Source: Anaerolineaceae bacterium (GTDB lineage: Bacteria; Chloroflexota; Anaerolineae; Anaerolineales; Villigracilaceae). Taken from it: 16,899 nt of DNA. How positions within the stretch are numbered: position 1 is the first letter of the stretch; each line of letters opens with the position of its first letter. The stretch is from the NCBI GenBank assembly GCA_022181005.1, contig BQMV01000242.1:1-16899 (forward strand), given 5' to 3'. The notes below the pieces were generated by a model. That model was given only the letters and a program-made list of their open reading frames with translations, had not been told where the DNA came from and searched no databases. Position numbers and translations under genes: made by a program. This document shows positions 1-6,424 of this stretch, piece by piece.

Positions 1-254
1 CGGATCTGATCGTGGCGCTCAGCGCTTCGCAAAAGATCATTGAGGCGCGACTCGCCTCTCGCGACCGAATCAACATCGCGTCCGCGCAAGATGCGGAACT
101 GCTGAATCAATTTATTCATGAATGGCTAGATTCCGTTCCGCCGGCGAAAATCCTCCGCATTGACGCATCTAACGAAAGCAAACATTATACGAAAGCGACG
201 CAACGCCTGCTTGCCTGGGTCGCCGCGCTTCGTTCTCACCCCGCCGACCGTTAA
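1..254 (+). CDS. C-terminal fragment of a possible P-loop kinase (5' cut by window edge)
   Basis: The frame is open from base 3 and ends with TAA at 252-254, leaving about 83 residues of a gene that begins before the window. A GTG at base 12 is in frame, but the preceding codons (Asp-Leu-Ile) read as the end of a beta strand, so it is probably internal. The visible part starts with a strand followed by a helix (LSASQKIIEARLASRDR), then a helix, a strand ending in RIDAS and a last amphipathic helix. This order resembles the C-terminal part of deoxynucleoside or nucleotide kinases, where an arginine-rich lid follows a 'yL.as' strand. The P-loop itself would be outside the window, so the kinase call is an inference with low certainty. 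The existence of the coding region is better supported than its function. It is followed by a 44-base gap containing a promoter-like sequence. Confidence 0.55.
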   Translation, partial: DLIVALSASQKIIEARLASRDRINIASAQDAELLNQFIHEWLDSVPPAKILRIDASNESKHYTKATQRLLAWVAALRSHPADR

Positions 255-261
255 CTCCCGC

Positions 262-290
262 TTGCAGATAGTTCAATTTTCCTGTATCCT
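262..290 (+). promoter_or_regulatory. Candidate promoter of the DUF4230 gene, suggesting a leaderless mRNA
   Basis: TTGCAG at 262-267 and TATCCT at 285-290 are separated by exactly 17 bases, matching sigma70-type spacing. Transcription would start near 297, only about two bases before the ATG at 299, and no Shine-Dalgarno sequence precedes that ATG. The simplest reading is a leaderless or nearly leaderless transcript. The -10 box is only a partial match to consensus, so this is a candidate. Confidence 0.4.
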
Positions 291-298
291 TATCGCAT

Positions 299-1003
299 AT
301 GAACGACGCCACTATTATCGTAATCAGCATCCTGTTGTTTCTGCTCATCTTGTTCGGCGGAACGGCGTGGCTGATCTTCGTCTATTTTCCGAAAAGAACC
401 GCAGCGGTCGCCAACGATTTGGCAAACACGGTCAAAAATACCTTTGGGCTGACTCCGCAAGTGACTATCAATCAGAAGATCATTTCAAAGCGGACGAACG
501 AGATCTTGCAACTGGCAATGATCGAACAAGATTACGACGTCGAATACGAAGCCAGCGATAAACGGTTAGGAAGCGAGAAACGCATCCAACTGCGCGGCAT
601 GTATCGCGCCAAGATCGGGTTCGATTTGCAAAAGAGTTTCAACATCGAAGTGCAACGCGGCAGATTCCTTAAGCCCGGACAGGTCACTTTGCAACTGCCC
701 CACGCCGAAATCCTTTCGGTCGAGCCGTTGGACGTGCAAAAATCCTCCGCTTCGGGGCTGCTCAATTGGGTCACCAGCAAAGATATGGACAATGCCATGA
801 AAGAACTCGGCGCGTTGGCGTTAGACAAAGCGAGCAAACTAGACATGCTCGCCGACGCCGAGAAACGGATCGAAACCCGGCTAAACGAGGCGTTGCTGCC
901 AAGACTGGTTCGCTATCAACTCGCGCATCAAGTGCGCTTCCTTGAATTAGACGCCGGCGAAAACGACGGACAAGAGAACCTCATTTCTATCCCGACATCG
1001 TAA
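299..1003 (+). CDS. Membrane-anchored DUF4230 family protein
   Basis: The 234-residue product has one N-terminal membrane helix (about residues 5-29), followed by a basic YFPKR stretch and a soluble domain. The soluble part matches the layout of DUF4230 (Pfam PF14014): a predicted strand beginning LQLAMIEQDYDVEYEA near residues 70-85, a 'KIGFDL' strand, an 'IEVQRGRFL' strand, then 'VTLQLPHAEILSVEP' at about 130-144, and a long C-terminal helix rich in A, D, E and K (about 170-210). The DUF4230 function is unknown. The helix-first topology suggests an anchor with the domain outside or inside the membrane; the sequence alone does not settle which. The start is ATG 299, which lacks a Shine-Dalgarno but sits just after the promoter candidate at 262-290. 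The pirin gene follows after 30 bases, so the two may be co-transcribed. Confidence 0.8.
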   Translation: MNDATIIVISILLFLLILFGGTAWLIFVYFPKRTAAVANDLANTVKNTFGLTPQVTINQKIISKRTNEILQLAMIEQDYDVEYEASDKRLGSEKRIQLRGMYRAKIGFDLQKSFNIEVQRGRFLKPGQVTLQLPHAEILSVEPLDVQKSSASGLLNWVTSKDMDNAMKELGALALDKASKLDMLADAEKRIETRLNEALLPRLVRYQLAHQVRFLELDAGENDGQENLISIPTS

Positions 1004-1033
1004 TACTCTCCCTTCTCGAATCGTCTACACGAC

Positions 1034-1879
1034 ATGAATAATCCTAGAAAAATTTACCAAACCATCGAGCCCCAAACGACCATCGAAGGCGCGGGCGTGC
1101 GCTTATTGCGCTCCATCGCGCCCAAAGTCAGCAATCTATTCGATCCATTTCTGCTCTTCGATCATTTCGCCTTCAACAATCCGCTTGAAGGACCCTTGCG
1201 CGGCTTTCCCATGCATCCGCATCGCGGCATTGAAACCGTCACATACATGCTCGAAGGCTCCACCGCACACCGCGACAGCCTCGGCAACCAAGGTCTCATC
1301 GGTCCCGGCGACGTACAGTGGATGAGCGCCGGTCGCGGCATCTTGCATGAGGAAATGCCGCGCCGCAGCGAAAGTGGAAACATCTACGGCTTCCAACTCT
1401 GGGTAAACCTGCCTTCGCATCTCAAAATGTCTGAGCCGCGCTATCAAGAAGTGAACGCCTCAACGATTCCCACGTTTGAAAAAAATGGAGTCAAGATTCG
1501 CGTCGTCGCTGGGACGGTAGACGGAGTCAGCGGACCCGTCGAGGATATCGCCGCTTCGCCGCTCTATATGGACGTGGAATTGGCGCCAGCCTCCGAATGG
1601 CGTTTCCCCATCCCCAACGGACACAACGCGCTCGCATACCTCTTTCACGGCGAAGGCATTTTCGCCGATGAAATCGTAAGCGCTGTGCGCATGCTTCAAT
1701 TTTCAAACCAAGGCAATCATCTCCACGTCAAGACCGAGAATAACGCCGCTCGCTTCATCTTAATCGCGGGCGCGCCGTTCAAAGAACCGATCGTACCTTA
1801 CGGTCATTTCGTGATGAACACCATCGAAGAAATTCAAGACACTCTGCGCGAACTGCGCAGCGGAACTTTCGCGCAATAA
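1034..1879 (+). CDS. Pirin family protein (bicupin)
   Basis: The 281-residue product is a full-length pirin: two cupin beta-barrels in one chain. The N-terminal cupin (about residues 20-130) carries the metal ligands at the expected places, H61 and H63 in MHPHRGIETVTY, then H105 and E107 in GILHEEMP. The GPGDVQWMSAGRG stretch before H105 is also typical. The C-terminal cupin (about 155-265) has FRFPIP-like and 'ALAYLFHGEG' strands without the metal motif, as is normal for the family. Known pirins bind Fe or Ni/Mn. Some are quercetin dioxygenases and others act as redox-sensing transcription cofactors, and the sequence does not say which applies here. No Shine-Dalgarno precedes ATG 1034. A hairpin follows the stop codon. 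The family assignment is very secure and the biochemical role is open. Confidence 0.93.
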   Translation: MNNPRKIYQTIEPQTTIEGAGVRLLRSIAPKVSNLFDPFLLFDHFAFNNPLEGPLRGFPMHPHRGIETVTYMLEGSTAHRDSLGNQGLIGPGDVQWMSAGRGILHEEMPRRSESGNIYGFQLWVNLPSHLKMSEPRYQEVNASTIPTFEKNGVKIRVVAGTVDGVSGPVEDIAASPLYMDVELAPASEWRFPIPNGHNALAYLFHGEGIFADEIVSAVRMLQFSNQGNHLHVKTENNAARFILIAGAPFKEPIVPYGHFVMNTIEEIQDTLRELRSGTFAQ

Positions 1880-1888
1880 AAAGGAGCC

Positions 1889-1919
1889 GACCTTGCAGAT
1901 TATACAAATCTACAAGGTC
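1889..1919 (+). terminator. Hairpin after pirin gene, possible terminator or leader structure of the Nudix gene
   Basis: The arms GACCTTGCAGAT (1889-1900) and ATCTACAAGGTC (1908-1919) pair over 12 positions with a single C/A mismatch and a 7-base loop. The following run, TCTTTCATT, is only weakly T-rich, so it is not a strong intrinsic terminator. AAAGGAG at 1880-1886 lies directly upstream of the hairpin and the next ATG lies 11 bases downstream of it, so a role in the Nudix mRNA leader is an alternative. Confidence 0.5.
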
Positions 1920-1930
1920 TTTCATTAACA

Positions 1931-2395
1931 ATGACCCAGGTTTTATTCGGCGAGCGCATCGGCAAACAAGGGCGCATACGCGTCGGTTGCGCGACGATCA
2001 TCTGCGATGAGGACCAACGCGTTTTACTCACGCGGCGGGCGGACAACGGTCAATGGTGCCTGCCCGGCGGCGCGTTAGAGGCGGGCGAGAGTGTGGCAGA
2101 AGCGTGCGTCCGCGAAGCATGGGAAGAGACCGGGTTGCGGGTCCGCGTGAAGCGTTTGGTCGGCGTGTACAGCGATCCAAATCAATTGGTTGTATATCCC
2201 GACGACAATAAAATATTTATCGTCGCGTTGACATTTGAAGCGGAGGTTGTAGGCGGCGAATTGGGCTTGAGCGATGAAACGACCGAAGTCGGCTTCTTCA
2301 CATTGAAAGAAATGGAATCGCTGTCTATGCTCGGCAATCATAAAGCGCGCGCCGAAGACGCGCTGTTGCAACGCCCGCAAGCGTTCATCAAATAA
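1931..2395 (+). CDS. Nudix hydrolase
   Basis: The 154-residue product contains a complete Nudix box, G-x5-E-x7-R-E-U-x-E-E-x-G-U, spanning G47 to L69. Its core is R61-E62-A-W-E65-E66-T-G68-L69, the residues that bind Mg2+ and carry the general base. The strand before it (VGCATIICDEDQRVLLTRR) and the QWCLPGG lead-in are standard. Such enzymes hydrolyse a nucleoside diphosphate linked to another group (X). The substrate (ADP-ribose, damaged dNTP, NADH, CDP-alcohol and so on) cannot be read from the sequence. The length of about 150 residues is normal for a single-domain member. The ATG at 1931 has no close Shine-Dalgarno; a good one (AAAGGAG) lies 44 bases upstream, separated from it by a hairpin. 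The family is certain and the substrate unknown. Confidence 0.93.
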   Translation: MTQVLFGERIGKQGRIRVGCATIICDEDQRVLLTRRADNGQWCLPGGALEAGESVAEACVREAWEETGLRVRVKRLVGVYSDPNQLVVYPDDNKIFIVALTFEAEVVGGELGLSDETTEVGFFTLKEMESLSMLGNHKARAEDALLQRPQAFIK

Positions 2396-2424
2396 ACCAT
2401 AACGTACGCAAGTCGAAATCTTTT

Positions 2425-2440
2425 GCCGCAAATTCGCGGC
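2425..2440 (+). other. Small GC-rich hairpin downstream of the Nudix gene
   Basis: GCCGC (2425-2429) pairs with GCGGC (2436-2440) across a 6-base AT-rich loop. It is a short stem, 30 bases after the Nudix stop codon, with T-rich but interrupted sequence after it. It may be a weak terminator. It lies immediately before a TTGACT box, which argues that the next gene starts downstream of it. Confidence 0.3.
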
Positions 2441-2472
2441 TTGACTTTAGAATTTTACATCCATCTTATAAA
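2441..2472 (+). promoter_or_regulatory. Weak candidate promoter for the four-helix membrane protein
   Basis: TTGACT (2441-2446) is a near-consensus -35 box and TATAAA (2467-2472) is a near-consensus -10 box, but the spacer is 20 bases (19 if TTATAA at 2466-2471 is used). That is longer than optimal. Transcription would start near 2479, just before the TTG at 2486. The good hexamers and bad spacing make this a low-confidence call. Confidence 0.25.
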
Positions 2473-2485
2473 CACAGAGACAACG

Positions 2486-3046
2486 TTGTTAACTGCATTA
2501 AGCGCGCTCTTGAGAAAATATGCGAATGGTTGGCTCGCGCCGATGCTTCTCATCGGCGTTATCTTCTTTAATACGGTCGTCTTCTCAAACCAACAATCAA
2601 ATTTAGCGGCAAATTCGGAAGGCGCTCGTCCGCTCGATTTGCTTTACGCGTACACGCCCCAAACGGCATACGCGCTGATCGCATCGTATGGCGAAGCGGG
2701 CCGTGCGGAGTATCGTCGTTTCGAATTGACGGTTGATCTTATCTATCCGATCGTCTACACCTTATTCTTCAGCCTCGCCGCCGCATGGCTCTTTCAACGC
2801 GGGTTTTCGTCTAACAGCGCGATGCAAACATACATCATTATTCCGCTCGGCGCTTGGTTGTTCGATCTACTTGAAAACTTGGGCATTGCGGCGATGCTAT
2901 CCATCCATCCGCTTACGCCCGCTTGGTTGGCATGGACGGCGGCTGCAGCCACGTCGCTTAAATGGCTATTCGTCTTCGCCAGCGGATTATTGCTGCTGAT
3001 CGGTTTAGCGGCAGCGCTCAAGAACGGTTTCAAAACGCAAACGTAA
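2486..3046 (+). CDS. Four-helix integral membrane protein of unknown function
   Basis: I do not recognise a named family. From TTG 2486 the product is 186 residues, with four hydrophobic helices at about 16-33, 84-103, 116-139 and 158-179. A polar loop of about 50 residues lies between helices 1 and 2. Helix 3 contains an acidic FDLLEN motif (126-131) inside or at the edge of the membrane, and helix 2 starts with DLIYPIVY. These are the residues most likely to be functional. The frame is open back to a TTG at 2423, giving 207 residues. That start would lie upstream of a hairpin and a promoter-like pair and has no Shine-Dalgarno, whereas TTG 2486 has AGAGA five bases before it. The first in-frame ATG would fall inside helix 1 and is unlikely. 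The neighbours give no hint of function. Confidence 0.7.
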   Translation: MLTALSALLRKYANGWLAPMLLIGVIFFNTVVFSNQQSNLAANSEGARPLDLLYAYTPQTAYALIASYGEAGRAEYRRFELTVDLIYPIVYTLFFSLAAAWLFQRGFSSNSAMQTYIIIPLGAWLFDLLENLGIAAMLSIHPLTPAWLAWTAAAATSLKWLFVFASGLLLLIGLAAALKNGFKTQT

Positions 3047-3064
3047 CGCCGACTTAAGTCGGCG
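3047..3064. repeat. 18-base perfect palindrome directly after a stop codon
   Basis: CGCCGACTTAAGTCGGCG reads identically on both strands. As RNA it would form a 7-base-pair GC-rich stem with a TTAA loop. It begins on the base after the TAA of the membrane-protein gene. No T-run follows, so it is not a classic intrinsic terminator. It may protect the 3' end of the mRNA or act as a protein-binding site. Confidence 0.6.
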
Positions 3065-3086
3065 CTGCGCAATCGGCGCTGCGCAA
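3059..3086 (+). repeat. Perfect 14-base tandem duplication
   Basis: TCGGCGCTGCGCAA occurs twice without a gap, at 3059-3072 and 3073-3086. The first copy shares its first bases with the right arm of the palindrome at 3047-3064. Each unit contains the inner palindrome TGCGCA. The duplication ends in an A-run about 20 bases before the -10 box of the next gene. Confidence 0.75.
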
Positions 3087-3107
3087 AAAGCATTTCAATT
3101 TCCGAAT

Positions 3108-3113
3108 TATAAT
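3108..3113 (+). promoter_or_regulatory. Consensus -10 box just before the YbaK gene, suggesting a leaderless mRNA
   Basis: TATAAT matches the sigma70 -10 consensus perfectly and ends six bases before the ATG at 3120. Transcription would therefore begin at or next to the A of the start codon. There is no Shine-Dalgarno between the two. No good -35 box is seen at the 16-18 base spacing (the position holds an A-run), so the promoter call rests on the -10 box alone. Confidence 0.4.
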
Positions 3114-3119
3114 CGGGGC

Positions 3120-3599
3120 ATGGCTACTCTCTCCTCATCCGCTCAGAAAATTCAAGACCTGCTGACCTCGCTCGGATACGACTATATCGTGATCGAACAC
3201 GCCGAGTCTACGCGCACGGCGCAAGAAGCCGCAGACCGCGCGGGATGCGAACTCGGTCAGATCGTCAAATCGCTGATCTTCAAAGGCAAACAATCCAACA
3301 AGCCGATCCTTGTCCTCACCAGCGGCGCGAACCGCGTGGACGAAAAACGCATCAGCGAATACGCCGGCGAAACCATCGGCAAAGCCGACGCAGATTTCGC
3401 GCGCGCCGTCACCGGTTTCGCCATTGGCGGCGTGCCGCCCATCGGCCATGTTGAGAAAATCGAAACGTATCTCGATGAAGATTTTCTGCAATATCAAACG
3501 GTCTGGGCGGCGGCGGGAACGCCTAATGCGATCTTCGAGTTGAAAACAGAAGACTTGCAAAAAATGACCGACGGAAAAGTCGCGCGCGTCAAGCCGTAA
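3120..3599 (+). CDS. YbaK/EbsC-type aminoacyl-tRNA deacylase
   Basis: The 159-residue product is a stand-alone YbaK/ProRS-associated domain (Pfam PF04073), the right length for the family. Members hydrolyse mischarged tRNAs such as Cys-tRNA(Pro) or Ala-tRNA(Pro) in trans. Visible signatures are 'VIEHAESTRTAQEAA' near 24-38, K50 in GQIVKSLIFK (the lysine conserved across these deacylases), the 'KPILVLTSGANRVDEKR' strand and turn at about 61-77, the glycine- and proline-rich GGVPPIGH loop at 103-110, and AGTPNAIFEL near the C-terminus. These place it in the YbaK superfamily. Which mischarged tRNA it clears is not decidable from sequence. The ATG at 3120 lies directly downstream of a TATAAT box and has no Shine-Dalgarno. 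The neighbouring genes are not translation genes, so context adds nothing. Confidence 0.88.
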   Translation: MATLSSSAQKIQDLLTSLGYDYIVIEHAESTRTAQEAADRAGCELGQIVKSLIFKGKQSNKPILVLTSGANRVDEKRISEYAGETIGKADADFARAVTGFAIGGVPPIGHVEKIETYLDEDFLQYQTVWAAAGTPNAIFELKTEDLQKMTDGKVARVKP

Positions 3600-3643
3600 A
3601 GTCCATTCAGCCTGCCGCATTGGAAATAGCCGCTTCTTAACAA

Positions 3644-4990
3644 ATGAAACCGAAAAACAACTTTGAAATTATCGCCGCTCGCATCGAACGAGAAATGAAA
3701 CGCCTGCGCGTACCGGGCGTTTCGCTCGGCATCTATCACAACGGCAAAGAACGCACAGCCGGTTTCGGAGTGACCAGCGTTGAAAATCCATTGCCGGTCA
3801 CTCCCGATACGTTGTTTCAGATCGGTTCGATCAGCAAAACATTTACCGCCGCCGCGCTAATGATGCTCGCCGAGCAGGGAAAGTTAAATCTCGACGCGCC
3901 TGTGCGGAAATACATCAAAGACTTCAAACTCAAAGATGAAAACACGGCGAAGAAAGCAACGACGAGACACCTACTCACCCACACCGGCGGATGGGTCGGC
4001 GACTACTTCAACAGCTTCGGCGATGGCGACGACGCACTGGCTAGAATGGTGAAAGACATCGCTAAACTTCCGCAAATTCAACCGTTGGGGACAATCTGGT
4101 CATACAACAACACCGGCTTCAACATCGCCTCGCGGATCGTCGAAGTCGTGACGAAAAAGACGTACGAGCAGGCGCTGCAAGAGATGCTGCTCGACCCGCT
4201 AGGCTTGAACATGTCGTTTATGTATCCCAGCGATATTCTCTTCACGCACCGCTTCGTTGTGGGACACCAAAAAATAAAAGGCAAGGTCGAGGTGGCGCGT
4301 CCGTGGGCGATTGGCAGAGCAGGCAACGGCGTGGGAGGAGTCGTCAGCACGGTCAAAGACTTGCTGAAGTACGCGCGCTTCCACATGGGGAATGGAAACA
4401 AAATCATCCAGCGCAAGAGTCTCAAAGCGATGCGCGTCAAACAGGTCTCGGCAGGCGGACGCGGCGACATGGGCATCGCGTGGTTTATCCGCTATGCAGG
4501 CGATCTTACCGCGTACGCGCACGGCGGCGCGACTCACGGTCAGCAGGCATATTTCTTCTTCATTCCCGAGAAAGATTTCGCGCTCGCCATCCTCACTAAC
4601 AGCGATGACGGCGGAATAATCGGCGCGCAAATGTTCAACGCAGCGCTCGCTCTCTATTTTGGAGTCAAGCTCGAGGCGCCCAAGCCAATGAAGAATCCAC
4701 AAGCTGGAAGTGAATTCATCGGGCGTTACAGAATCGGCGCCGAATGTTTTGACATTACAACGAAAGGCAAATATCTCGTTTATCATCACATCCCGCTCGG
4801 CGGATTCCCCACGCCCGATACGCCGCCGGGTCCTGCGCTGGCGCCGATGCGCTTCGCCTTTTACGACGAAGATCATCTCGTTGGCTTGGATGAGCCTTTC
4901 AACGGCGCGCTCGCCGACATCCTCCGAGACGAAAAAGGGCGCGTGAAATATTTCCGCGTGGGCGGGCGCGCACATTTGAAGATTCAATGA
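3644..4990 (+). CDS. Beta-lactamase-fold serine hydrolase, cytoplasmic
   Basis: The 448-residue product belongs to the class C beta-lactamase / D-alanyl-D-alanine peptidase / esterase superfamily (Pfam PF00144). The three catalytic motifs are present in order: S62-I-S-K65 (nucleophile and base) in FQIGSISKTFTAAALM, Y154-N-N156 in WSYNNTGFN, and H293-G-G295 in AHGGATHG, the counterpart of KTG/HxG. The catalytic domain covers about 15-350. A separate C-terminal domain of about 90 residues, rich in predicted strands, follows the linker at about 350-360. Family members act as peptidases, esterases, amidases or beta-lactamases; the substrate is not predictable here. Unusually for the family, no signal peptide or membrane helix precedes the catalytic domain: the N-terminus is charged (MKPKNNFEIIAARIERE). 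The start ATG 3644 has no clear Shine-Dalgarno. It is the last gene before the polysaccharide cluster. Confidence 0.9.
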   Translation: MKPKNNFEIIAARIEREMKRLRVPGVSLGIYHNGKERTAGFGVTSVENPLPVTPDTLFQIGSISKTFTAAALMMLAEQGKLNLDAPVRKYIKDFKLKDENTAKKATTRHLLTHTGGWVGDYFNSFGDGDDALARMVKDIAKLPQIQPLGTIWSYNNTGFNIASRIVEVVTKKTYEQALQEMLLDPLGLNMSFMYPSDILFTHRFVVGHQKIKGKVEVARPWAIGRAGNGVGGVVSTVKDLLKYARFHMGNGNKIIQRKSLKAMRVKQVSAGGRGDMGIAWFIRYAGDLTAYAHGGATHGQQAYFFFIPEKDFALAILTNSDDGGIIGAQMFNAALALYFGVKLEAPKPMKNPQAGSEFIGRYRIGAECFDITTKGKYLVYHHIPLGGFPTPDTPPGPALAPMRFAFYDEDHLVGLDEPFNGALADILRDEKGRVKYFRVGGRAHLKIQ

Positions 4991-5044
4991 AATTCAACCG
5001 CGCGTCGAAGCCGCAAACAGCCATATTTCTTCGTTGCGCCTTGC

Positions 5045-5073
5045 TTGCGCGTTTCATGCTTTTATCGTAAAAT
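5045..5073 (+). promoter_or_regulatory. Candidate promoter of the polysaccharide cluster
   Basis: TTGCGC (5045-5050) and TAAAAT (5068-5073) are 17 bases apart in the 179-base gap before the Wzz-like gene. Transcription from here would give a leader of about 90 bases that ends in a very AT-rich stretch (5143-5170). This is the largest gap in the window and the natural start of the operon that follows. The -35 box matches only the first four consensus bases, so experimental support is lacking. I see no riboswitch-like structure or clear operator in the leader. Confidence 0.4.
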
Positions 5074-5169
5074 GCGAAGTTGCGCTAAGCGTCAAAAATC
5101 GTCAACAATTAAACTTTGCAGCGCAGCGCCGATTCTGCGAAGAAAATATATATTACCGGAATAATTTAT

Positions 5170-6414
5170 ATGCAAAACCCCGTTCCACCCGCTTTATACG
5201 ACGACGAGATAGACTTGCGCGCTGTTTTCCAAACGCTTTGGAAAGGGCGTATATTAATACTAACTCTGACTCTGGTTGCGGCGGCGACCGCTTATGCAAT
5301 CAGCGCCTGGGCGCTTCCCAAGCAATACAAGACGACCGCCTATGTGTCGGTCGCGCTTCCCCGAGTTCAATACTTGACAAGCACAAGCGGACTTACCGTC
5401 AACCTCACCGCCGTCATTCCCGACGTCAAAGCTGTCCCCGATCTTATTAAAGAAAAAACAGTGCTGCGCAAAGTAACGGATGACCCGCGCATCACGCCGG
5501 CGATTTCCATCGAAACGCTCAGCAGACAAATCCAGGTAACGACGTTCGGAACGTCGCAATTCGGACTTCAAGTCACCGACTCTAATCCGCAGCGAGCAGC
5601 CGCCTTAGCCACCGTCTGGGCTGAACAAGCGGTGGACTGGATCGAGGTCAATTATGGGTTTGGCGGGTTTATACCCACGCTCGACGATCAAATCGTCATT
5701 GCAAAGCAGGCTTATGAAGAATCACAAACCGCGCTGGAAAATTTCGCGGCAATCGATCAAACGCCCATTTTGTCGGCTCGTCTGACCGCGCAGAACAATA
5801 TTTATGCTTGTTTGGAAGGACAGGTCTTGCAAATCGCTGCGCTGAATCGCCGTCTAACGGACCTAAAAGAACAAATATCTCCGGTCGAAGAAACGATTTC
5901 TTTGACGCATGCCATCCTGCTTGAATCCATTAAACATGATTTTGATTCTATCGCTTCGTGCGACTCCACTGTTATATTGCAGCCTTCATCTGTCGTTGCA
6001 TTGAATACTTCTGATACAAAAGAAACCTTATCCGTCATCGCCAGCCTGCAAGAGGCGCTTACGCAAAAGTTGACGAGCGCCAGCGTAACGCAGGAATTTT
6101 TAGAAGAACAGATTCCGCAATTAAGCGTCGAGCTGGAGCATGCAACATACCAACTCGACCAATATACGAAGCGGCGCGATCAAGCCGGCGCGCTCTACGA
6201 TCAGTCGGCGTATCAAAAAACGTTATTGCTTCAACAAGGCGAGCGCACAGCCTATGTCCGCATTAAAGCGCAAACGCCCAACGTCGCTTCTGCGCCGAAC
6301 TCGCCGTTAAATGCCGTCGCGGCAGGGGCTCTCGGGTTCATTGTCGGCGCAACGGCGGCGCTCAGCGCGGAATGGCGAAAAAAACACGGCGCCGAGGCAG
6401 AAGACAAGGTTTGA
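5170..6414 (+). CDS. Wzz/chain-length-determinant-like polysaccharide co-polymerase
   Basis: The 414-residue product has the two-helix topology of polysaccharide co-polymerases. An N-terminal 'DDEIDLRAVFQTLWKGR' segment leads into helix 1 (about 28-48), a large extracytoplasmic domain follows with long coiled-coil stretches (about 175-345), and helix 2 sits near the C-terminus (about 381-398). Helix 2 is preceded by the proline-containing SAPNSPLNA motif typical of Wzz proteins. Such proteins set the length of Wzy-made polymers. There is no Walker A/B kinase domain fused, and the tail after helix 2 is only about 16 residues (no tyrosine cluster), so it is unlike BY-kinase fusions. The start chosen is ATG 5170. 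The frame is open to a TTG at 5116, but that would add 18 residues before the usual Wzz N-terminus. Its position next to flippase and polymerase genes supports the call. Confidence 0.85.
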   Translation: MQNPVPPALYDDEIDLRAVFQTLWKGRILILTLTLVAAATAYAISAWALPKQYKTTAYVSVALPRVQYLTSTSGLTVNLTAVIPDVKAVPDLIKEKTVLRKVTDDPRITPAISIETLSRQIQVTTFGTSQFGLQVTDSNPQRAAALATVWAEQAVDWIEVNYGFGGFIPTLDDQIVIAKQAYEESQTALENFAAIDQTPILSARLTAQNNIYACLEGQVLQIAALNRRLTDLKEQISPVEETISLTHAILLESIKHDFDSIASCDSTVILQPSSVVALNTSDTKETLSVIASLQEALTQKLTSASVTQEFLEEQIPQLSVELEHATYQLDQYTKRRDQAGALYDQSAYQKTLLLQQGERTAYVRIKAQTPNVASAPNSPLNAVAAGALGFIVGATAALSAEWRKKHGAEAEDKV

Positions 6415-6424
6415 TGGCGCGGGA

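Noticed and set aside
160..561. 133-codon + frame bridging the first two genes
   Set aside because: It overlaps both the kinase-like fragment and the DUF4230 gene in another frame, and its product is rich in Arg with no recognisable pattern.
3135..3620. 161-codon frame on the - strand across the YbaK gene
   Set aside because: It lies almost wholly within a well-supported YbaK gene. Its product shows no family features.
4199..4987. Long open frame (262 codons) on the - strand opposite the serine hydrolase gene
   Set aside because: It mirrors codon bias of the + strand gene, which has intact catalytic motifs. The - strand product has no recognisable domain and a low-complexity arginine/glutamate-rich composition.
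6311..6424. Upstream extension of the flippase frame into the Wzz gene
   Set aside because: It would overlap Wzz by 104 bases and add an Arg-rich segment not expected at a flippase N-terminus. ATG 6425 fits operon spacing.
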